From CAVSWN01 sp046728115 (lineage in GTDB: Bacteria > Acidobacteriota > Vicinamibacteria > Vicinamibacterales > CAVVIG01): a stretch of DNA of 9,504 nucleotides. Both the position numbers and the translations under genes were made by a program. The stretch spans positions 1 to 9,504 of the forward strand of contig JBKPDW010000600.1 of NCBI GenBank assembly GCA_046728115.1. The letters are read 5' to 3'. Below, piece after piece: positions 5,918 through 9,504 of the stretch. The notes beneath the pieces were generated by a model. The model made no database searches. It was not told the DNA's origin and saw nothing but the letters and a program-made list of their open reading frames with translations. Numbering within the stretch: the first letter of the stretch is position 1; every line of letters begins with the position of its first letter.

Positions 5918-7605
5918 CTTCAGACGCCTCCCGGCCCTGGCTCGAGCACTACGACTACTGGGTGCGGCCGCACCTGACGTATCCCGGCCGCCCGCTCTCC
6001 GAAATTCTCGCGGCCACAGCGGTCGACCTTCCGGATCGCACGGCGACGTCGTTTTTCGGCGCCGAGCTCACGTTCCTCGATCTCAAGCAACGGTCGGACG
6101 CGCTCGCCGTGGCGCTGGAACATCTCGGAATCGTCAAAGGCGATCGCGTCGGCATCATGCTGCCGAACTGCCCGCAGTACATCATCGCGGCCTTCGGAAT
6201 CCTTCGGTTGGGAGCGGTCGTCGTCAACATCAATCCCAGCTACACGGCCCGCGAGTTCCTCGTCGTCGCGCAGGATTCGGGTATCCGGATCCTGTTGACG
6301 CTGGACGCGCTCGCGCCGCTCATCGCGTCGGTTCGGGGTCAGACCGCAATCGAGCACGTCATCCTGACATCGCTGGCCGAGTACACGCCACAAGCGGCCG
6401 CGCCGCCGAACGTCGAGAACACCGTGAATTTGACGGATCTCCTGTCCGATCGGGGGCAGACGTCGGGTTCGCGAACGCGGGGTCAGACGCCGATACGGCC
6501 GGACGACCTGGCGGTGCTGCAGTATACCGGCGGCACGACGGGAACGCCGAAGGGCGCGATGCTGACGCACGCCAACATCTTCGCCAACGTCGTGCAGACG
6601 GAGAACTGGACCAATCCGGTGCACGTCTTCGCGCGCACCGAGCGCTATCTGGTCGTGATCCCCTACTTCCACATCTACGCGTTCACGGTCTGCATGATGA
6701 TGGGTATCCGCATCGGTGCGCTGCAGGTCATCCTGCCCAAATACGACGTCGATCAGGTGCTGAGCGCGATTCGGCAGTTCCGGCCAACGTACTTTCCCGC
6801 GGTGCCAACCGTCTTCGTGTCGCTGCTGAACCATCCGCGCGTCACCGAGCACGGACTCGATCAGGTGCGCACCTTCAACAGCGGCGGCGCCCCGTGCCCC
6901 GTCGAAGTGATCGAGGGGTTCGAACGGACGATCGGGCGGCCGCTCAACGAAGGGTACGGACTGTCGGAAACGTCACCGGTCACGCATTCGACGCCGCAGC
7001 TCTCCGTCCGGCGGCCCGGCACGATCGGCCTGCCGATCCCGGATACCGACGTCAAGATCGTGGACGTCGAAACCGGTTCGCGCGAATTGCCGATCGGTGA
7101 AACCGGCGAGTTGTGCATCTGCGGTCCTCAGGTGATGAAGGGCTACTGGCATCAGCCTGACGAGACCGAACGCGTGCTGCGCACTGATGCCGCCGGCCGC
7201 GTCTGGTTTCATACCGGCGACATCGCACGCATGGACGAGGACGGCTTCACCTCGATCGTCCAGCGCAAGAAGGATCTGATCATCGTCGACGGCTTCAACG
7301 TGTACCCGTCCGAAGTCGAGGCCGTCTTGTACACGCACCCGGCGGTGAGACTGGCCGCCGCGATCGGCGTTCCCGACGCGTACCACGGTGAGATCGTCAA
7401 AGCCTGCATTGCGTTCAAACCGGACGTGTCGGTAACAGCCGACGAGATCCTGACGCACTGTCGCGCCAACCTGACGGAATACAAGGTGCCGCGCCTCGTG
7501 GAGATTCGCGAGACGCTGCCGATGAGCGCCGTCGGCAAGATTCTGTACCGCGTGTTGCGCGACGAGCACGCCGCTGCGGCTGTTTCGAGTCCCCAGACAT
7601 CATGA
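5914..7605 (+). CDS. fadD: Long-chain fatty-acid--CoA ligase (FadD-like, ANL superfamily)
   Basis: A 563-residue adenylate-forming enzyme of normal FadD length. It activates fatty acids with ATP to the acyl-AMP and then to acyl-CoA, feeding beta-oxidation. Motifs seen: the ATP-binding loop YTGGTTGTPKGA (residues 204-215), a membrane-adjacent hydrophobic region VIPYFHIYAFTV, GYGLSET (347-353), the FACS signature region WFHTGDIARMDEDGF, the hinge RKKDLIIVDGFNVYPSEVE, and the C-terminal catalytic Lys542 in SAVGKILYR. The ATG at 5914 overlaps the SDR stop as ATGA, and its own stop overlaps the thioesterase start in the same way, so translation of all three is probably coupled. A linker just before the ATP loop contains two nearby RGQT repeats encoded by GGGGTCAGAC-like DNA, with a third further upstream. 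Substrate length is inferred; medium-chain or aryl-acid ligases look similar. Confidence 0.92.
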   Translation: MTSDASRPWLEHYDYWVRPHLTYPGRPLSEILAATAVDLPDRTATSFFGAELTFLDLKQRSDALAVALEHLGIVKGDRVGIMLPNCPQYIIAAFGILRLGAVVVNINPSYTAREFLVVAQDSGIRILLTLDALAPLIASVRGQTAIEHVILTSLAEYTPQAAAPPNVENTVNLTDLLSDRGQTSGSRTRGQTPIRPDDLAVLQYTGGTTGTPKGAMLTHANIFANVVQTENWTNPVHVFARTERYLVVIPYFHIYAFTVCMMMGIRIGALQVILPKYDVDQVLSAIRQFRPTYFPAVPTVFVSLLNHPRVTEHGLDQVRTFNSGGAPCPVEVIEGFERTIGRPLNEGYGLSETSPVTHSTPQLSVRRPGTIGLPIPDTDVKIVDVETGSRELPIGETGELCICGPQVMKGYWHQPDETERVLRTDAAGRVWFHTGDIARMDEDGFTSIVQRKKDLIIVDGFNVYPSEVEAVLYTHPAVRLAAAIGVPDAYHGEIVKACIAFKPDVSVTADEILTHCRANLTEYKVPRLVEIRETLPMSAVGKILYRVLRDEHAAAAVSSPQTS

Positions 7606-8072
7606 CCCTTGCCGAAACGCGTCAAAGCCTGAGCGGCCTCGACTTCTTCCGCAAGCTGCTGAAGGGCGAGGTGCCGCGTCCGCCGATGCTCGAGCTGCTG
7701 AACATTCACCTGCTCGAAGTGGAGGAGGGACGCGTGGTGTTCGGCGCCGAGGCAGAACCTCGCTTCTACAACGGCATGGGCGTCGCTCACGGCGGCTTTG
7801 CCGCAACGCTGCTGGACACCGCGCTCGGCTGTGCCATCAACACGAAGATGCCGGCCGGCAAACGCTTCACCACGCTCGAGCTGAAAGTGAACCTGACGCG
7901 GCCGCTCACGCAGGAAGCGGGTCCGCTGCGATGCGAGGCGACCGTCGTCCATGTCGGCGGCCGAACGGCCACGTCCGAAGGCCGCATCATCGATCGCGAC
8001 GGCAAACTCTACGCTCACGGCACTACCACATGCATCGTCGTCGAACCGCCCCGCGGAAGTCTGGAGCCATGA
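7602..8072 (+). CDS. PaaI-family hotdog thioesterase
   Basis: A 156-residue single hotdog-fold acyl-CoA thioesterase, which hydrolyses acyl-CoA to free acid and CoA and acts as a homo-oligomer in the cytosol. The family core is clear: FYNGMGVAHGG with Asn57 and His63-Gly64-Gly65, then LLDTALG with Asp72 on the central helix, and the beta strands ELKVNLTRPL and CEATVVHVGGRTATSEGRI. The family includes phenylacetyl-CoA and hydroxybenzoyl-CoA thioesterases, but no phenylacetate genes are visible, so the name paaI is not assigned. The ATG at 7602 overlaps the ligase stop (ATGA), which fixes the start. Tight coupling of a thioesterase to an acyl-CoA ligase suggests a role in relieving CoA sequestration or removing unusable acyl-CoAs; that is inference. 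A heptad repeat array begins at its stop codon. Confidence 0.9.
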   Translation: MTLAETRQSLSGLDFFRKLLKGEVPRPPMLELLNIHLLEVEEGRVVFGAEAEPRFYNGMGVAHGGFAATLLDTALGCAINTKMPAGKRFTTLELKVNLTRPLTQEAGPLRCEATVVHVGGRTATSEGRIIDRDGKLYAHGTTTCIVVEPPRGSLEP

Positions 8073-8164
8073 GAAGTCAGAAGTCAGAAGTCAGAAGTCA
8101 GAAGGCGGAAGGCAGAAGGCAGACTTCTGAGTTCTGAAGTCAATCTGAACTCTGAAATCTGAAC
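8072..8164. repeat. Composite heptad array with central palindrome
   Basis: Seven heptads run from 8072 to 8120: four exact AGAAGTC, then AGAAGGC, GGAAGGC and AGAAGGC. Next comes a palindromic centre (8123-8140) with arms ACTTC and GAAGT around TTCTGAGTTCT-like sequence. Three heptads of the other type follow: TCTGAAC (8144-8150), TCTGAAA (8151-8157) and TCTGAAC (8158-8164). The GACTTCTGA at the centre is complementary to the first set, so hairpins are possible. The first unit shares its first base with the last base of the thioesterase stop. The array fills nearly all of the 105-base gap before the bifunctional enzyme. Confidence 0.9.
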
Positions 8165-8167
8165 TGC

Positions 8168-8171
8168 GGAG
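8168..8171 (+). promoter_or_regulatory. Ribosome-binding site of the bifunctional enzyme gene
   Basis: GGAG lies six bases before the ATG at 8178, immediately after the heptad array. It is the best Shine-Dalgarno match among the plus-strand genes here and fixes this start. No separate promoter is evident in the 105-base spacer, so read-through from 5141 is the simplest reading. Confidence 0.6.
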
Positions 8172-8177
8172 TCCCCA

Positions 8178-9504
8178 ATGTCTCTTGTGCGCTACGAAGT
8201 ACAAAGCCGCGTAGCCGTCATCACCATCGACAACCCTCCCGTCAACGCACTCAGTCCAGCCGTCTGGGAGGGAATCGACTCGGCCGTCGCGCGTGCGGTG
8301 GCCGATGCCTCGGCCGACGCAATTGTTCTCATCGGCGCTGGTTCGACGTTCATCGCGGGGGCTGATATCAAGGTGTTCGACACGCTCAAGACCCGCGACG
8401 ATTCGATGTCGAGGTCGGCGCGAACGCATGCGCTGCTGAAACGACTCGAGGATTCGAGCAAGCCGCTCGTCGCCGCCATTCACGGCAATGCTCTCGGCGG
8501 CGGACTCGAGGTTGCGCAAGCGTGCCACTTCCGGGTGGCAACGAAAGACGCCAAAGTGGGACAACCCGAGGTGCTGCTCGGCATCATCCCAGGCGCCGGA
8601 GGTACGCAGCGTCTGCCTCGCTTGTGCGGCGCGCGGAAAGCGCTCGAAATGTGTACCGATGGCAAACCGGTGTCTGCTCCCAAGGCGCTCGAAGCCAGCA
8701 TCATCGACGCCGTCGTGCCCGATGATCTTCTGACGGGTGCCATCGAATTTGCAGCGGCCAGGGCCGCAACCCACTCCATTCGAAAGACACGCGACATCGT
8801 GCTCGACGCCGATCAGATCGCAACGGGTCTCGCAGCTTGCGCGGCGGCGCGCGTAGCGCTCGCGAAGACGTTAAAAGGCGCGAGAGCTGCTCTTGCCGCC
8901 GTCGATGCGATCGAGGCGGGCCTGCAACTGCCGTTCGATCAGGGCTCCGATCGCGAGCGACAGATCTTCGCGGACTGCGTTGTCTCTACGGAATCGAAGG
9001 CACTGCGGCATCTCTTCTTTGCGGAACGCGACGTTGCGAAGGTTCCTGACATCCCGAAAGACACACCGACACGCGACATCAAGCGTGCCGCCATCGTCGG
9101 TGCAGGGACGATGGGCGGCGGCATCGCGATGACGTATGCCAACGCCGGCATCCCGGTCCTTCTCAAGGAGGTCGACGACGCGGTGCTGCAGCGCGGCCTG
9201 GCGACCATTCGCAGGAACTACGAAGTCACGATGTCGAAGGGCAAGATGACCGCCGATCAGGTTGAAAAGACCATGGCGCTCATGACGCCGACGACGAGCT
9301 ACGACGGATTCGATCAGGCGGACATCGTGGTCGAAGCAGTGTTCGAGAACATGGAGCTGAAGAAAGCCACGTTCGCGGAGCTCGCGCGAGTGACGCGACC
9401 GGACTGTGTGCTGGCCTCGAATTCGTCGACTCTGGACATCGACGAATTCGGCCGCGCGAGCGGACGGCCCGCGCAGGTGCTGGGCCACCATTTCTTCAGT
9501 CCCG
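8178..9504 (+). CDS. Bifunctional enoyl-CoA hydratase / 3-hydroxyacyl-CoA dehydrogenase (FadB/FadJ-like), 5' part
   Basis: The first 442 residues are present; the frame is open to the right edge without frameshift. Full-length relatives have about 700 residues. Residues 1-190 form a crotonase domain: the oxyanion-hole segment IAGADIK (59-65), GNALGGGLEVA with Glu111 and GQPEVLLGIIPGAGGTQRL with Glu131, the two glutamates expected for hydratase activity at the usual spacing of 20. A linker helix region follows, then an NAD-binding 3-hydroxyacyl-CoA dehydrogenase domain starting with VGAGTMGGGI (308-315 for its glycine core) and reaching ASNSSTLDI and GHHFFSP, which contains the probable catalytic histidine just before the window ends. 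It catalyses hydration of 2-enoyl-CoA and oxidation of the 3-hydroxyacyl-CoA. A partner thiolase is not visible. FadB and FadJ cannot be told apart without the C-terminal half. Confidence 0.93.
   Translation, partial: MSLVRYEVQSRVAVITIDNPPVNALSPAVWEGIDSAVARAVADASADAIVLIGAGSTFIAGADIKVFDTLKTRDDSMSRSARTHALLKRLEDSSKPLVAAIHGNALGGGLEVAQACHFRVATKDAKVGQPEVLLGIIPGAGGTQRLPRLCGARKALEMCTDGKPVSAPKALEASIIDAVVPDDLLTGAIEFAAARAATHSIRKTRDIVLDADQIATGLAACAAARVALAKTLKGARAALAAVDAIEAGLQLPFDQGSDRERQIFADCVVSTESKALRHLFFAERDVAKVPDIPKDTPTRDIKRAAIVGAGTMGGGIAMTYANAGIPVLLKEVDDAVLQRGLATIRRNYEVTMSKGKMTADQVEKTMALMTPTTSYDGFDQADIVVEAVFENMELKKATFAELARVTRPDCVLASNSSTLDIDEFGRASGRPAQVLGHHFFSP

Noticed and set aside
8091..8774. Minus-strand open frame (227 codons) over the bifunctional enzyme gene
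   Set aside because: It is antisense to a crotonase domain with both catalytic glutamates, and its C-terminus is translated repeat array.

Overview
The window is GC-rich and densely coded. It looks like a bacterial chromosome segment, most plausibly from an Acidobacteriota lineage such as Vicinamibacteria. That placement is inferred from three things: a MacB/FtsX-type permease of the kind expanded in that phylum, the codon and GC character, and spacers packed with short tandem and inverted repeats. No 16S or marker gene is present to confirm it.

Layout. (1) 2-817, plus strand: the C-terminal part of an ABC-transporter permease whose start lies upstream of the window. (2) 859-5016, minus strand, read right to left: a long acyl-CoA dehydrogenase (fadE-like, 5016-3268), a Spinster-like MFS transporter (3215-1818) and a classical short-chain dehydrogenase (1635-859). 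(3) 5017-5143: a divergent control region holding a REP-like doublet and a near-consensus sigma70-type promoter. (4) 5144 to the right edge, plus strand: a second short-chain dehydrogenase, a long-chain acyl-CoA ligase (fadD-like), a PaaI-type thioesterase and a bifunctional enoyl-CoA hydratase/3-hydroxyacyl-CoA dehydrogenase that runs off the window. The first three plus-strand genes are joined by ATGA stop/start overlaps.

Together the two divergent units encode most of a fatty-acid (or related acyl-CoA) beta-oxidation route: activation (ligase), first oxidation (dehydrogenase), hydration and second oxidation (bifunctional enzyme), plus a thioesterase that could release acyl groups or free CoA. 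Two short-chain dehydrogenases and a transporter accompany them. No thiolase is visible; it may lie past the right edge.

The most unusual feature is in the spacers. Four of the five spacers between the genes here (those without a stop/start overlap) carry short arrays with a 7-base period, each with a different consensus: TTCAGAC at 851-880, GTCCTTN and its complement at 1652-1820, GGTTCGN at 3239-3265, and AGAAGTC followed by TCTGAAN at 8072-8164. The fifth, the divergent region, instead has a 21-bp palindromic unit present twice in inverted orientation (5033-5092). I see no CRISPR array, tRNA, rRNA, transposase or phage gene, and no stretch over 300 bases without a gene.
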